Source: Streptomyces narbonensis
GTDB taxonomy: Bacteria; Actinomycetota; Actinomycetes; Streptomycetales; Streptomycetaceae
Length of the DNA: 64,000 bases
Direction: 5' to 3'
Assembly (NCBI RefSeq): GCF_014649015.1
Contig: NZ_BMSF01000001.1
Coordinates: forward strand, 744,001 to 808,000
Part shown: positions 41,862 through 50,663 of the stretch, piece after piece
How positions within the stretch are numbered: position 1 is the first letter of the stretch
How the letters are laid out: every line of letters starts with the position of its first letter
Program-made: the position numbers and the translations under genes
Notes under the pieces: model-generated
Database searches by the model: none
Told to the model about the DNA's origin: nothing
What the model saw: the letters and a program-made list of their open reading frames with translations, nothing else

Positions 41862-42938
41862 ATGCGCGCAGCCGTACTGCACGAGATCGGCCAGGACAAA
41901 CTCGAGGTCCTCGACGACGTCGAGGCGGTGGGCTTCGGCCCCGGGAAGGTGCGCATCCGGGTCCGGGCCACCGGCCTCTGCCACTCCGACGTCTCCGCGA
42001 TGAGCGGCGTCCTCCCGCAGCCCGCCCCCTTCATCCCCGGCCACGAGGGCGCGGGCGAGATCCTCGACATCGGCGACGGCGTCGCCGGGCTCACCCCGGG
42101 CCAGCGGGTGCTGCTCTGCTGGCTGCCCGCCTGTGGCACCTGTCCCGCCTGCAAGCGCGGCCAGACGCAGCTCTGCCTGGCCGGCTTCATGAACGCCGGC
42201 ACGCCCAACTTCAAGCGCCCCGGGGGCGACGTCTTCGGCTTCGCCGGCACCGGCACCTTCACCGAGGAGGTCGTCGTCGACGCGGGCTGCGCCGTCCCGA
42301 TCCCCGACGACGTGCCCTACGACATCGCGGCCCTCATCGGCTGCGGCGTCACCACGGGCCTCGGAGCGGCCATCAACACCGCGAAGGTGGAGGCCGGTTC
42401 GTCGGTCGCCGTCATCGGCTGCGGCGGCGTCGGCATCTCCGCCATCCAGGGCGCCAAGCTCCAGGGCGCCGCCCAGATCATCGCCGTCGACCCCGTCGAG
42501 TCCCGGCGGGAGGCGGCGCTGCGCTTCGGCGCCACCGAGGCCATCGCCCCGGACGCGCTCGCCGACGCCAAGCAGCGGATCACCGCCGGAGAGGGCTTCG
42601 ACTACGTCTTCGAGGTCGTCGGCAAGTCCGCCACCGCCCGCACCGCCTACGACACGACCCGGCGCGGCGGCACCCTCTGCATCGTCGGCGCCGGCGCCCT
42701 CGACGACCACCTCCAGCTCAACATGTTCGAGCTGTTCTTCGACGAGAAGCGGATCCTGCCCTCCATGTACGGCGGCGGGGACGTGCTCACCTCGTACGAG
42801 CGGACCATCGCGCTCTGGCGGGCCGGCCGTGTCGACCTGGAGTCGCTCATCACCCACCGCGTACCGCTGGCGGGGATCAACGAGGCCCTGGAGCAGATGC
42901 GTACGGGCACGGCACTGCGCACCTGCATCGAGATCTGA
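41862..42938 (+). CDS. Zinc-dependent alcohol dehydrogenase (MDR family)
   Basis: 358 residues. Zinc ligands: Cys and His in ATGLCHSDVS and IPGHEGAGE; structural zinc cysteines in LPACGTCPACKRGQTQLC. The NAD site is VAVIGCGGVGISAIQGAKLQGA with an Asp (IAVDPVESR) favouring NAD. The C-terminal LESLITHRVPLAGINEALEQM is typical. It should oxidise a hydroxyl to a ketone or aldehyde during side-chain degradation. It is between the MaoC hydratase and SDR genes and probably cotranscribed. Confidence 0.88.
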   Translation: MRAAVLHEIGQDKLEVLDDVEAVGFGPGKVRIRVRATGLCHSDVSAMSGVLPQPAPFIPGHEGAGEILDIGDGVAGLTPGQRVLLCWLPACGTCPACKRGQTQLCLAGFMNAGTPNFKRPGGDVFGFAGTGTFTEEVVVDAGCAVPIPDDVPYDIAALIGCGVTTGLGAAINTAKVEAGSSVAVIGCGGVGISAIQGAKLQGAAQIIAVDPVESRREAALRFGATEAIAPDALADAKQRITAGEGFDYVFEVVGKSATARTAYDTTRRGGTLCIVGAGALDDHLQLNMFELFFDEKRILPSMYGGGDVLTSYERTIALWRAGRVDLESLITHRVPLAGINEALEQMRTGTALRTCIEI

Positions 42939-42953
42939 GAGGACTGCAGCGAG

Positions 42954-43898
42954 ATGTCACTCCCCCTTGAGGGCTTGAGCGCGATCGTCACCGGCGCCGG
43001 ACGGGGGCTCGGCCGTGCCGAGGCGCTCGAACTGGCCCGGCTCGGCGCCGCCGTCGTCGTCAACGACTACGGCCAGGCCGGCCGCGACGGCTCCGGAGAG
43101 GCCTCCGCCGCGCCTGCCGAGGAGGTCGCCGCGGAGATCCGCGCGGCGGGCGGCCGGGCGGTCGCCCACCTCGGCGACGTGTCCGACTTCGAGACGGCAC
43201 GGGGCCTGGTGGACCTGGCCGTGGCCGAGTTCGGGAAGCTGGACGTCCTGGTCAACAACGCGGGCATCCTGCGCGACCGGATGGTCTTCTCGATGAGCGA
43301 GGACGAGTGGGACTCCGTCGTACGGGTCCACCTCAAGGGCCACTTCAACACCACCCACTTCGCCGCGGTGCACTGGCGGGGCCGGTCCAAGGCGGGGGAG
43401 GCCGGAGTCTACGGCCGGATCGTCAACACCTCCTCCGAGGCCTTCCTCGCCGGCTCGGCCGGCCAGCCCAACTACGCCGCTGCCAAGGGCGGCATCGTGG
43501 GCCTGACGACCTCCTCGGCGCTCGCGCTCGCGCGCTACGGGGTCACGGCCAACGCGATCTGCCCGCGGGCCAGGACCCGCATGACGGAGGACGTCTTCGC
43601 CGGCTTCGCCGAGCCGGCGGCCGAGGGGGACCTCGACCCGCTGTCCCCGGAGCACGTGGCGCCCCTCGTCGGCTATCTCGCCTCCCCGGCGGCGGCCGGG
43701 GTCAACGGCCAGCTGCTCGTCGTCCACGGCGGGATGGTGGCGGTCGTGGACCGGCCGAAGGTCGCGGCCAAGTTCGACACGGCCAAGGAGGCCTTCACCT
43801 ATGAGGAGCTGGACTCCGTCCTGACCCCGCACTACGCGTCCCGGCCGGCGGGCGAGACCTTCGCCGCGTCGGAGGTGCTGGGCCTGAAGAAGGGCTGA
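42954..43898 (+). CDS. SDR-family dehydrogenase (Hsd4A-like)
   Basis: 314 residues. Rossmann motif TGAGRGLGRAEALELARLGA, NNAGILRD, catalytic Ser in VNTSSEAF and YxxxK in PNYAAAKGGI. The conserved AVVVNDYGQAG segment and C-terminal extension after the SDR core resemble the 3-hydroxyacyl-CoA/17-beta-hydroxysteroid dehydrogenase part of multifunctional protein 2 and mycobacterial Hsd4A, which acts on sterol side-chain 3-hydroxyacyl-CoA. With the MaoC hydratase it would supply the second and third steps of beta-oxidation. It is 15 bases after the ADH stop, with GAGAGGA upstream. Confidence 0.87.
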   Translation: MSLPLEGLSAIVTGAGRGLGRAEALELARLGAAVVVNDYGQAGRDGSGEASAAPAEEVAAEIRAAGGRAVAHLGDVSDFETARGLVDLAVAEFGKLDVLVNNAGILRDRMVFSMSEDEWDSVVRVHLKGHFNTTHFAAVHWRGRSKAGEAGVYGRIVNTSSEAFLAGSAGQPNYAAAKGGIVGLTTSSALALARYGVTANAICPRARTRMTEDVFAGFAEPAAEGDLDPLSPEHVAPLVGYLASPAAAGVNGQLLVVHGGMVAVVDRPKVAAKFDTAKEAFTYEELDSVLTPHYASRPAGETFAASEVLGLKKG

Positions 43899-43940
43899 CG
43901 GGGGCAGGGCCGTCCGCGAGGCCGGCCCTGGGTGGGGAAC

Positions 43941-43976
43941 GGCGATGGGCCCCGGGGAGACCCGGGGCCCATCGCC
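43941..43976. terminator. Strong 16-bp hairpin after the MaoC-ADH-SDR operon
   Basis: GGCGATGGGCCCCGGG pairs perfectly with CCCGGGGCCCATCGCC around a GAGA loop. It can terminate the rightward operon and also a leftward small ORF at 44009. Confidence 0.85.
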
Positions 43977-44008
43977 GTGCTCACTGGACCGCTCGCTGGA
44001 CTACTCGG

Positions 44009-44137
44009 TCACTGCGCGTCGGGTTCGCGGCGGTGCCGGCCGTGCGGCGAGGACGTGGAGTCCTCCGCCGGGGACGCCTCACCGCGGTGCCTTCCGGAGC
44101 CGTTCGGCTCCCTACCCTCCGTGCTTGCTTCCGACAT
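44009..44137 (-). CDS. Possible small hydrophilic protein (42 residues)
   Basis: A short ORF in an otherwise gene-free 327-bp gap. It reads MSEASTEGREPNGSGRHRGE and ends SSPHGRHRREPDAQ, with no hydrophobic stretch. A GGGGTGAG ribosome-site candidate sits eight bases before the ATG, and an A/T-richer element (CATCACTAAACT) lies about 75 bases upstream. The internal repetition GRHR...GRHRRE is unusual. It is not identified as any family; coding is inferred from ribosome site, spacing and downstream terminator only. Confidence 0.4.
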   Translation of the reverse strand: MSEASTEGREPNGSGRHRGEASPAEDSTSSPHGRHRREPDAQ

Positions 44138-44225
44138 GCTGGAACTCACCCCGTATGAATCGGTCTTTCGGTGTCGCTGTGCAGCCAGTGAGTTTAGTGA
44201 TGCCGACCGACAAGAGCAGAACCGT

Positions 44226-45365
44226 TCAGCCCGCGGGTCGACGGTCCGTCAGGGGCGCCTGCTGGAGAGGTACCGGGCGGCACACCCGGGGCTCGTCGAC
44301 GGCCACCACCACCGGTACCGGCTCCGGCTCGGGCGGAGCCTCCAGGTCCGCGAGGCCGCACGGCGCCCCGGCCGTCGCGTACGGCAGGCGCAGCACGCCC
44401 TGCGCCGTCCACAGCCCCGCGCCGGCCAGCCAGCCCGCGGGCGCGGCCGACTGGACCAGCCGGCGCGAGGAGGGCTCCCAGGTCCCCACCCAGCTCCCGC
44501 CCGCCGCGTCGATCCGCAGCGCCACCGAGCAGCTCTCCGGCATCAGGACCTGGCCCGGCTGCACCGCGAAGGGCGTCACCGTCGCGTCGTCGAGCTTCAG
44601 GCACTCCGGGAACCGCACCGGCAGCAGGCTGCCGAGCACGCCCCAGCCGAGCCGCTCGCGCCCCGGCGACGGCGCGTCGGAGCCGATGAGGAGCAGCCCG
44701 CTGTCCGGGTCGGCGAGGAGCAGCCGGTCGTCGCTCTCCTCGGTGATCTGGAGCAGCGGCGTCACCTCGCCGCCCCGCTCCAGGTCGACGGCGACGGCCT
44801 TCACCGGTCCGTCGTCCAGCCGCCGGTCGAGCGAGAGCATCCGGCCCGTGCGGTCGAGCCACACCCCGCCCGTGCAGCGGCCGCTGACCTCGGCGACCTG
44901 CTCGGGGCCGAAGGCGCCGCCGGCGACGAGCCACAGCGTCGTCGTGTCGGGGCCGGCGCACATCGCGTACGCGCAGATGCCGTCCGGCGAGGGCGGCAGC
45001 AGGACCAGCCGCTCGGAGCCGGGTGCCTCGACCGAGCCGAGCTGGAGCTCCCCGGTGGCCGGGCCGGTGGGGTAGAGCAGCGAGAACGTGGTCCGCCGCC
45101 CGTCCACACGGCGGGCGACGAGGACCCGGCCGTCCGCGAGGGGCAGCAGCTGGGTGTGCGGCTCCTCCGGCTGACCGAGGGGGAGCGGGACGGCGTACGG
45201 CTCGGGGCCGTCGAGCGTCCACCGCTCCACGTACAGGGCGTCACCGGCACCCGTGAGCCTGGCCGCGTACGCGCCGTTGGCCGTGATCGTGAAGCCGGCC
45301 GACCCTGTGGGGTCCTTGTCGCGGTCGTCGTCCTCGGCCGCGGTCTCGATGGCACACGCTGTCAT
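44226..45365 (-). CDS. Hypothetical beta-propeller-like protein
   Basis: 379 residues without signal peptide. The sequence is a series of strands with turns such as GDALYVERWTLDGPEPYAV, ADGRVLVARRVDGRRTTFSLLYP, SPDGICAYAMCAGPDTTTLWL and DRTGRMLSLDRRLDDG, which is the pattern of a WD/YncE-like propeller. No catalytic residue is recognised. ATG 45365 has GGAGGTGA upstream, a strong site that decides the start over an in-frame codon seven residues earlier. It is divergent from the iron-regulated binding protein. Confidence 0.65.
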   Translation of the reverse strand: MTACAIETAAEDDDRDKDPTGSAGFTITANGAYAARLTGAGDALYVERWTLDGPEPYAVPLPLGQPEEPHTQLLPLADGRVLVARRVDGRRTTFSLLYPTGPATGELQLGSVEAPGSERLVLLPPSPDGICAYAMCAGPDTTTLWLVAGGAFGPEQVAEVSGRCTGGVWLDRTGRMLSLDRRLDDGPVKAVAVDLERGGEVTPLLQITEESDDRLLLADPDSGLLLIGSDAPSPGRERLGWGVLGSLLPVRFPECLKLDDATVTPFAVQPGQVLMPESCSVALRIDAAGGSWVGTWEPSSRRLVQSAAPAGWLAGAGLWTAQGVLRLPYATAGAPCGLADLEAPPEPEPVPVVVAVDEPRVCRPVPLQQAPLTDRRPAG

Positions 45366-45508
45366 CGACTCGTCACCTCCGGCCACGAAGCTAGTTTTCG
45401 CACTTCCTGCCGAACAACACGAGCCCGGTCACTTCACACATAAGGGTGGTCGTGCGGCGGTTCGGCTGTGGGTCAGGGGGCGGCTGTGCTGGAGTGACCC
45501 GTGATGAG

Positions 45509-45527
45509 TAAGGTAAGGCGAGCCTAA
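45509..45527. promoter_or_regulatory. DmdR/IdeR iron box
   Basis: TAAGGTAAGGCGAGCCTAA matches the 19-bp iron-box consensus TTAGGTTAGGCTCACCTAA at 15 or so positions. It is about 125 bases before the siderophore-binding lipoprotein gene. Iron-loaded DmdR/IdeR should repress it. Confidence 0.78.
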
Positions 45528-45651
45528 GCGGAGCCCGTGGCTCCGGTGCGGTCGCGCCCGTATCCCCCGTACGGACGCGTGTGTCGAAGCACGCGGCGCG
45601 CCACGGAAACACGGAGCGGCGCGCCACAGAAGCACGTACAGGAGCCTTCTC

Positions 45652-46689
45652 ATGTCCTTCCGCCGTCGCGGCACCGCCACCGTCGTCGCCCTCGCCACCG
45701 CGCTCTCCCTCGCGGCCTGCGGAGGAGGGGACGAAGGGTCCGGCACCTCCGCGAAGGAGGACGCGACCAAGAAGAAGGACGTCGCCACCGGCGGCAAGGA
45801 CTTCGGCGACGCCGCCGCCAAGACCGCGGCCATGGGCACCGACGCGAAGCCGGGCCGGTTCCCGCGCACGCTCACCCACGCCCTCGGCACGACCGAGCTG
45901 AAGGCCGCCCCCAAGCGGGTCGTCGTCCTCGACGTCGGCGAGCTCGACAACGTCGTCTCCCTCGGCGTCCAGCCCGTCGGCTACGCGCCCTCCGAGGGTG
46001 ACGACGGCATCCCCGGCTACCTCAAGAAGGACGCGGGCGCCCCGAAGTCCGTCGGCACCATCAACAACCTCAACCTGGAGGCCATCGCCAACCTCCAGCC
46101 CGACCTCATCCTCGGCAGCCAGCTCCGCGCCGCCGACAAGTACGACGAGCTGTCGAAGATCGCGCCGACCGTCTTCTCCATCCGCCCGGGCTTCACGTGG
46201 AAGGAGAACTACCTCCTCAACGCCGCCGCGCTCGACAAGACCGCCGAGGCGAAGACGAAGCTCTCCGCCTACGAGGCGAAGGCGAAGCAGCTCGGCACGG
46301 ACATCGGCGCGGACAAGCCGACCGTCTCCATGGTCCGCTACCTCCCCGGCAAGATCCGCCTCTACGCGAAGGCCTCCTTCATCGGCACGATCCTGGACGA
46401 CAGCGGCCTGCCCCGGCCCGAGAACCAGCGGATCGACGAGCTCGCGGCCGAGATCAGCCCGGAGAAGATCGACGACGCCGACGCCGACTGGATCTTCACC
46501 GGCGTCTACGGCGACGCCAAGGCCACCAAGAAGGACGCCGCCCAGACCAACCCGCTCTGGAAGAACCTGACGGCGGTCAAGTCCGGCCGGGCCAAGGACG
46601 TCCCGGACGAGACCTGGTACCTCGGCCTCGGCGTGACCGCGGCGAACAGCGTCCTCGACGACCTGCGCGGCTACCTGGTCAAGAAGTAG
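45652..46689 (+). CDS. Iron-siderophore ABC transporter substrate-binding lipoprotein
   Basis: 345 residues. A lipoprotein signal with LSLAAC lipobox precedes a periplasmic-binding (FecB/FhuD, cluster A-8) fold: KRVVVLDVGELDNVVSLGV, NLEAIANLQPDLILGSQLRAADKYDELSKIAPTV-like segment and IDELAAEISPEKI. It binds ferric siderophores at the cell surface. No permease or ATPase is adjacent, so it probably shares components encoded elsewhere. Control by the iron box upstream is likely. Confidence 0.9.
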   Translation: MSFRRRGTATVVALATALSLAACGGGDEGSGTSAKEDATKKKDVATGGKDFGDAAAKTAAMGTDAKPGRFPRTLTHALGTTELKAAPKRVVVLDVGELDNVVSLGVQPVGYAPSEGDDGIPGYLKKDAGAPKSVGTINNLNLEAIANLQPDLILGSQLRAADKYDELSKIAPTVFSIRPGFTWKENYLLNAAALDKTAEAKTKLSAYEAKAKQLGTDIGADKPTVSMVRYLPGKIRLYAKASFIGTILDDSGLPRPENQRIDELAAEISPEKIDDADADWIFTGVYGDAKATKKDAAQTNPLWKNLTAVKSGRAKDVPDETWYLGLGVTAANSVLDDLRGYLVKK

Positions 46690-46781
46690 CCGTACGCCCG
46701 CCGGCCCGGCCCGTGGCCATTTCCCCGGGCTTGTCCACAGGCCAGGACGGCGGGGCGCGGGGGGCAGGTAGCCTTTCCTTC

Positions 46782-47615
46782 GTGCCCCGTCTGTCTGAAG
46801 TCATCGCCGCGCTCGACGCCCTCTGGCCGCCAGAGCGGGCCGAGTCGTGGGACGCCGTCGGGACCGTCTGCGGCGACCCCGACGCGGAGGTCGCACGCGT
46901 CCTCTTCGCCGTCGACCCCGTCCAGGAGATCGCCGACGAGGCGATCGCCCTCGGCGCCGACCTGCTCGTCACCCACCACCCGCTCTACCTGCGGGGTACG
47001 ACGACGGTAGCGGCCGGCCACTTCAAGGGCCGCGTCGTGCACGAGCTCATCAAGCACGACATCGCCCTCCACGTCGCGCACACCAACGCCGACACCGCCG
47101 ACCCGGGCGTCTCCGACGCCCTCGCCGGCGCGCTCGGCCTCCGGGTCACCGGCCCCCTCGTGCCCGAGAACAACCTCGGCCGGATCTGCGAGCTCGACCA
47201 CCCCGAGACCCTCGCCGAGTTCGCGGCCCGCGCCGCGAAGCGGCTGCCCGCCACCGCGCAGGGCATCCGGGTCGCCGGCGACCCCGACATGATCCTGCGC
47301 CGTGTCGCCGTCAGCGGTGGCTCCGGCGACAGCCTCTTCGACGCCGTACGGGCCGCGGGCGTGGACGCCTTCCTCACCGCGGACCTGCGCCACCACCCGG
47401 TCTCCGAGGCCACCCAGCACGCGACCCGGTCGTCCGGGCCGCTGGGCCTGGTCGACGCCGCCCACTGGGCCACCGAATGGCCCTGGTGCGAGCAGGCCGC
47501 CGCCCAGCTCGACGAGATTTCCGACCGCCACGGCTGGGACCTCCGCGTCCACGTCTCGAAGACGGTCACCGACCCCTGGTCCTTCCACCACACCTCCCCT
47601 GGAGCCCCCAACTGA
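46782..47615 (+). CDS. Nif3-like dinuclear metal protein
   Basis: 277 residues. Metal-binding motifs are ADLLVTHHPLYLRG (His-His) and HVAHTNADTAD, with more ligands in TADLRHHPV and the final HWATEWPW. The family (Nif3/YbgI, GTP cyclohydrolase I type 2-like) forms hexamers of unknown function. GTG start after CTTTCCTTC; it begins PRLSEVIAALDALWPPE like other actinobacterial members. It overlaps the zinc-ribbon gene, forming a conserved three-gene operon. Confidence 0.9.
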   Translation: MPRLSEVIAALDALWPPERAESWDAVGTVCGDPDAEVARVLFAVDPVQEIADEAIALGADLLVTHHPLYLRGTTTVAAGHFKGRVVHELIKHDIALHVAHTNADTADPGVSDALAGALGLRVTGPLVPENNLGRICELDHPETLAEFAARAAKRLPATAQGIRVAGDPDMILRRVAVSGGSGDSLFDAVRAAGVDAFLTADLRHHPVSEATQHATRSSGPLGLVDAAHWATEWPWCEQAAAQLDEISDRHGWDLRVHVSKTVTDPWSFHHTSPGAPN

Positions 47616-48355
47616 ACGCCGCGCCCGCCGACCAGATCCGCCTCCTCGACGTCCAGGCCCTGGACGTACGACTCCAGCAGCTCGCCCACAAGCGGAAGTC
47701 GCTCCCCGAGCACGCCGAGATCGAGTCGCTGACCAAGGACCTCACGCAGCTGCGCGACCTGCTCGTCGCCGCGCAGACCGAGGAGAGCGACTGCGGCCGC
47801 GAGCAGACCAAGGCCGAGCAGGACGTCGACCAGGTCCGCCAGCGCGCCGCGCGCGACCAGCAGCGGCTCGACTCCGGCGCCGTGTCCTCCCCGAAGGACC
47901 TGGAGAACCTCCAGCGCGAGATCGTCTCCCTCGCCAAGCGCCAGGGCGACCTCGAGGAGATCGTCCTGGAGGTCATGGAGCGCCGCGAGTCCGCCCAGGA
48001 GCGCGTCTCCGAGCTGACCGGCCGGGTCTCGGCCGTCCAGGCCAAGGCCGACGACGCCACCGCCCGGCGCGACGCCGCCCAGGGCGAGCTGGACGCCGAG
48101 GCCGCCTCCGTCACCAAGGAGCGCGAGCTCATCGCGGGCTCGGTCCCGGACGACCTGCTCAAGCTGTACGACCGTCTGCGCGAGAAGCAGGGCGGCATCG
48201 GCGCGGCCCGGCTGCACCAGCGCCGCTGCGAGGGCTGCCGCCTGGAGCTCGACGTCACCGAGGTGAACGAGATCCGCGCCTCCGCGCCCGACAAGGTCGT
48301 CCGCTGCGAGAACTGCAGCCGGATTCTGGTCCGCACCTCGGAGTCCGGTCTGTAA
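47612..48355 (+). CDS. C4-type zinc-ribbon coiled-coil protein with CTG start
   Basis: 247 residues. A long coiled coil (about 20-190) with many Glu/Gln/Arg heptads leads to a zinc ribbon, CEGC...CENC near the end. It resembles CdsZ-like proteins always found between Nif3 and RNase H genes in actinobacteria. The homologous start, residue sequence NAAPADQIRLLDVQALD, is preceded by CTG at 47612, overlapping the Nif3 TGA; a GGAG lies eight bases before. No ATG, GTG or TTG occurs in frame for more than 100 codons after it. The stop overlaps the next gene's ATG by one base. Confidence 0.83.
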   Translation: MNAAPADQIRLLDVQALDVRLQQLAHKRKSLPEHAEIESLTKDLTQLRDLLVAAQTEESDCGREQTKAEQDVDQVRQRAARDQQRLDSGAVSSPKDLENLQREIVSLAKRQGDLEEIVLEVMERRESAQERVSELTGRVSAVQAKADDATARRDAAQGELDAEAASVTKERELIAGSVPDDLLKLYDRLREKQGGIGAARLHQRRCEGCRLELDVTEVNEIRASAPDKVVRCENCSRILVRTSESGL

Positions 48356-49920
48356 TGACGTCTTCGCGTGAGCTGATCGTCGAGGCGGACGGAGGCTCCC
48401 GGGGCAACCCGGGGCCGGCCGGTTACGGGGCCGTGGTCCTGGACCCCGTGACGGGCGAGACGCTCGCGGAGGCGGCCGAGTACATCGGCGTGGCGACGAA
48501 CAACGTCGCCGAGTACAAGGGCCTGGTCGCCGGCCTCAGGGCGGCCCTGGCGCTCTTCCCCGATGCCACCGTCCACGTCCGCATGGACTCCAAGCTGGTC
48601 GTCGAGCAGATGTCCGGCCGCTGGAAGATCAAGCACCCGGACATGAAGCCGCTGGCGGCCGAGGCGGGGCGGGTCTTCCCGGCGGGCCGGGTCCGCTACG
48701 AGTGGATCCCGCGCGAGCTGAACAAGCACGCGGACCGGCTCGCCAACGAGGCGATGGACGCGGGCAAACAGGGCCGCCAGTGGGAGCCGTCCGGCTCGAC
48801 GGCCGCGCTGGACGCGGTCGCCGCGCGCAACGCCGCGGCCCTGCCGCCGTCGGGCCCGCCCGGCGACGCCACCGCGGGCGCGGCCAAGGCGCGCGCGGCC
48901 CTGGCGACGGCCGCGGGAACGCCCGACGGCTCCGCCCGGTCGGACGGTGCGGGTGCGGGTGCGGGTGCGGGTGCGGGTGCGGCTGCGGAGCGGGGTACGG
49001 CTGCGGGTACGGGACCCGGCGCGGGCTCCGGCACCGGCGCCTGGCCGGAGGCCGCCGCACGCACGGCGACCGCGGACGCGGACGCCGGTCAGGACGAGGG
49101 CCTGTTCGCCGCGGCCGAGGCCGCCGCTGCCTCGGGGGACTTCGAGGCGGAGGCGGGCGCGTCGGCCCCGACGGGCCGGGCCGCGCGCGCCCACGCGCCG
49201 GCCGCTCCGGCTTCCACCGCCCCGGCTTCCATCGCTCCGGCTTCCACCGCTCCGGCTTCCACCGCCCCGCCCCAGGGCTGGACCGGGCCCGACATGGGGG
49301 CGCCCGCGACCTTCGTCCTGCTGCGGCACGGCGAGACCGCCCTCACGCCCGAGAAGCGGTTCTCGGGCAGCGGCGGCACCGACCCCGAGCTGTCGGCGGC
49401 CGGGCTGCGCCAGGCAGAGGCCGTCGCCGCCGCGCTCGCCGCGCGCGGCACGATCCAGGAGATCGTCAGCTCGCCCCTCACCCGCTGCCGTCAGACCGCG
49501 GCCGCCGTCGCCGCCCGCCTCGGGCTCGACGTCCGGGTCGAGCGCGGGCTGCGCGAGACCGACTTCGGGGCCTGGGAGGGCCTGACCTTCGGCGAGGTCC
49601 GCGAGCGGTACCCGGACGACCTCGACGCCTGGCTGGCCTCCCCGAAGGCCGCGCCGACCGGCGGGGGCGAGAGCTTCGCGGCCGTCGCCCGGCGCGTCGC
49701 CGCCACCCGGGACCGGCTGACCGCCGCCCACGCGGGCCGCACCGTCCTCCTCGTCACCCACGTCACCCCGATCAAGACCCTGGTCCGGCTCGCACTCGGT
49801 GCCCCGCCGGAGTCGCTGTTCCGGATGGAGCTCTCGGCGGCCTCGATCTCGGCGGTGGCGTACTACGCCGACGGCAACGCGTCCGTACGCCTCCTCAACG
49901 ACACCTCGCACCTGCGCTGA
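48355..49920 (+). CDS. Bifunctional RNase HI / histidine phosphatase
   Basis: 521 residues. Residues 1-145 are RNase HI (EADGGSRGNPGPAGYGAV, NNVAEYKGLVAGL, MDSKLVVEQMSGRWKIKH). A 170-residue Ala/Gly/Pro linker contains (GAGA) and APAST repeats. The C-terminal histidine phosphatase has LLRHGETALTPEKRFSG, GLRQAEAVAAAL, SSPLTRCRQTA and LLVTHVTPI. It matches the Mycobacterium Rv2228c arrangement, linking RNase H to an alpha-ribazole phosphatase-like (CobC) domain. The RNase part degrades RNA in RNA-DNA hybrids; the phosphatase may act in cobalamin synthesis. ATG shares one base with the preceding stop (TAATG). Confidence 0.92.
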   Translation: MTSSRELIVEADGGSRGNPGPAGYGAVVLDPVTGETLAEAAEYIGVATNNVAEYKGLVAGLRAALALFPDATVHVRMDSKLVVEQMSGRWKIKHPDMKPLAAEAGRVFPAGRVRYEWIPRELNKHADRLANEAMDAGKQGRQWEPSGSTAALDAVAARNAAALPPSGPPGDATAGAAKARAALATAAGTPDGSARSDGAGAGAGAGAGAAAERGTAAGTGPGAGSGTGAWPEAAARTATADADAGQDEGLFAAAEAAAASGDFEAEAGASAPTGRAARAHAPAAPASTAPASIAPASTAPASTAPPQGWTGPDMGAPATFVLLRHGETALTPEKRFSGSGGTDPELSAAGLRQAEAVAAALAARGTIQEIVSSPLTRCRQTAAAVAARLGLDVRVERGLRETDFGAWEGLTFGEVRERYPDDLDAWLASPKAAPTGGGESFAAVARRVAATRDRLTAAHAGRTVLLVTHVTPIKTLVRLALGAPPESLFRMELSAASISAVAYYADGNASVRLLNDTSHLR

Positions 49921-49945
49921 AGCCGGTTCACCGGTCTCACCGGTC

Positions 49946-50602
49946 TCACCGGGCCACGGGCGTCCCGGCGGGGGCCCGGAGCGCCGCCGCGCCGCGGGCG
50001 AGGGCCTCGACGCGGGGCCAGTCGTGGGCTGCGAGGGCGTCGGGCGGCAGCATCCACGTACCGCCGACGCAGCCGACGTTCGGGAGGGACAGGTAGGCGG
50101 GGGCGGATGCGAGGGTGACGCCGCCCGTCGGGCAGAAGCGGGCCTGCGGGAGCGGGCCCGCCAGGGACTTCAGGTACGGGACCCCGCCCGCCGCCTCCGC
50201 CGGGAAGAACTTCATGTCCCGCACCCCGCGCTCGACCAGGGCCACCACCTCCGAGGCCGTCGAGACGCCCGGCAGGAAGGGCACGCCCGAATCCCGCATC
50301 GCGCCGAGGAGCCGCTCGGTCCATCCCGGGCTCACCAGGAACCGGGCCCCGGCGCCGACCGCGTCCGCGACGCCGGCTGCGGAGACGACCGTGCCCGCGC
50401 CGACGACCGCCTCCGGCACCTCGGCCGCGATCGCCCTGACGGCGTCGAGCGCCGCCGGGGTGCGGAGGGTGACCTCGATCAGCGGGAGGCCGCCGGCGAC
50501 GAGGGCGCGGGCCATCGGGACGGCGTCGGCCGCCTCCTCGATCACCACCACGGGGATGACGGGGAGGGCGGGTCCGGGGGCAAGGTCGAGCACGCTCGTC
50601 AT
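49946..50602 (-). CDS. eda: KDPG/KHG aldolase
   Basis: 218 residues, TIM barrel of the Eda family. Active-site segments are IPVVVIEEAADAVPMARALVAGG, LIEVTLRTPAALDAV (Glu/Thr/Arg), and the Schiff-base Lys in MKFFPAEAAGG, then FCPTGGVTLASA. It splits 2-keto-3-deoxy-6-phosphogluconate to pyruvate and glyceraldehyde 3-phosphate. Start ATG 50602 was chosen; ATG 50611 or an earlier codon would add a few residues. It faces the RNase H gene across 25 bases. Confidence 0.9.
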   Translation of the reverse strand: MTSVLDLAPGPALPVIPVVVIEEAADAVPMARALVAGGLPLIEVTLRTPAALDAVRAIAAEVPEAVVGAGTVVSAAGVADAVGAGARFLVSPGWTERLLGAMRDSGVPFLPGVSTASEVVALVERGVRDMKFFPAEAAGGVPYLKSLAGPLPQARFCPTGGVTLASAPAYLSLPNVGCVGGTWMLPPDALAAHDWPRVEALARGAAALRAPAGTPVAR

Positions 50603-50663
50603 GGGCCTCATCGTGCCCAGGGCGAGCGTAAGGCGCAACGAGCGTTGCGCAGGGCGCAACAGG

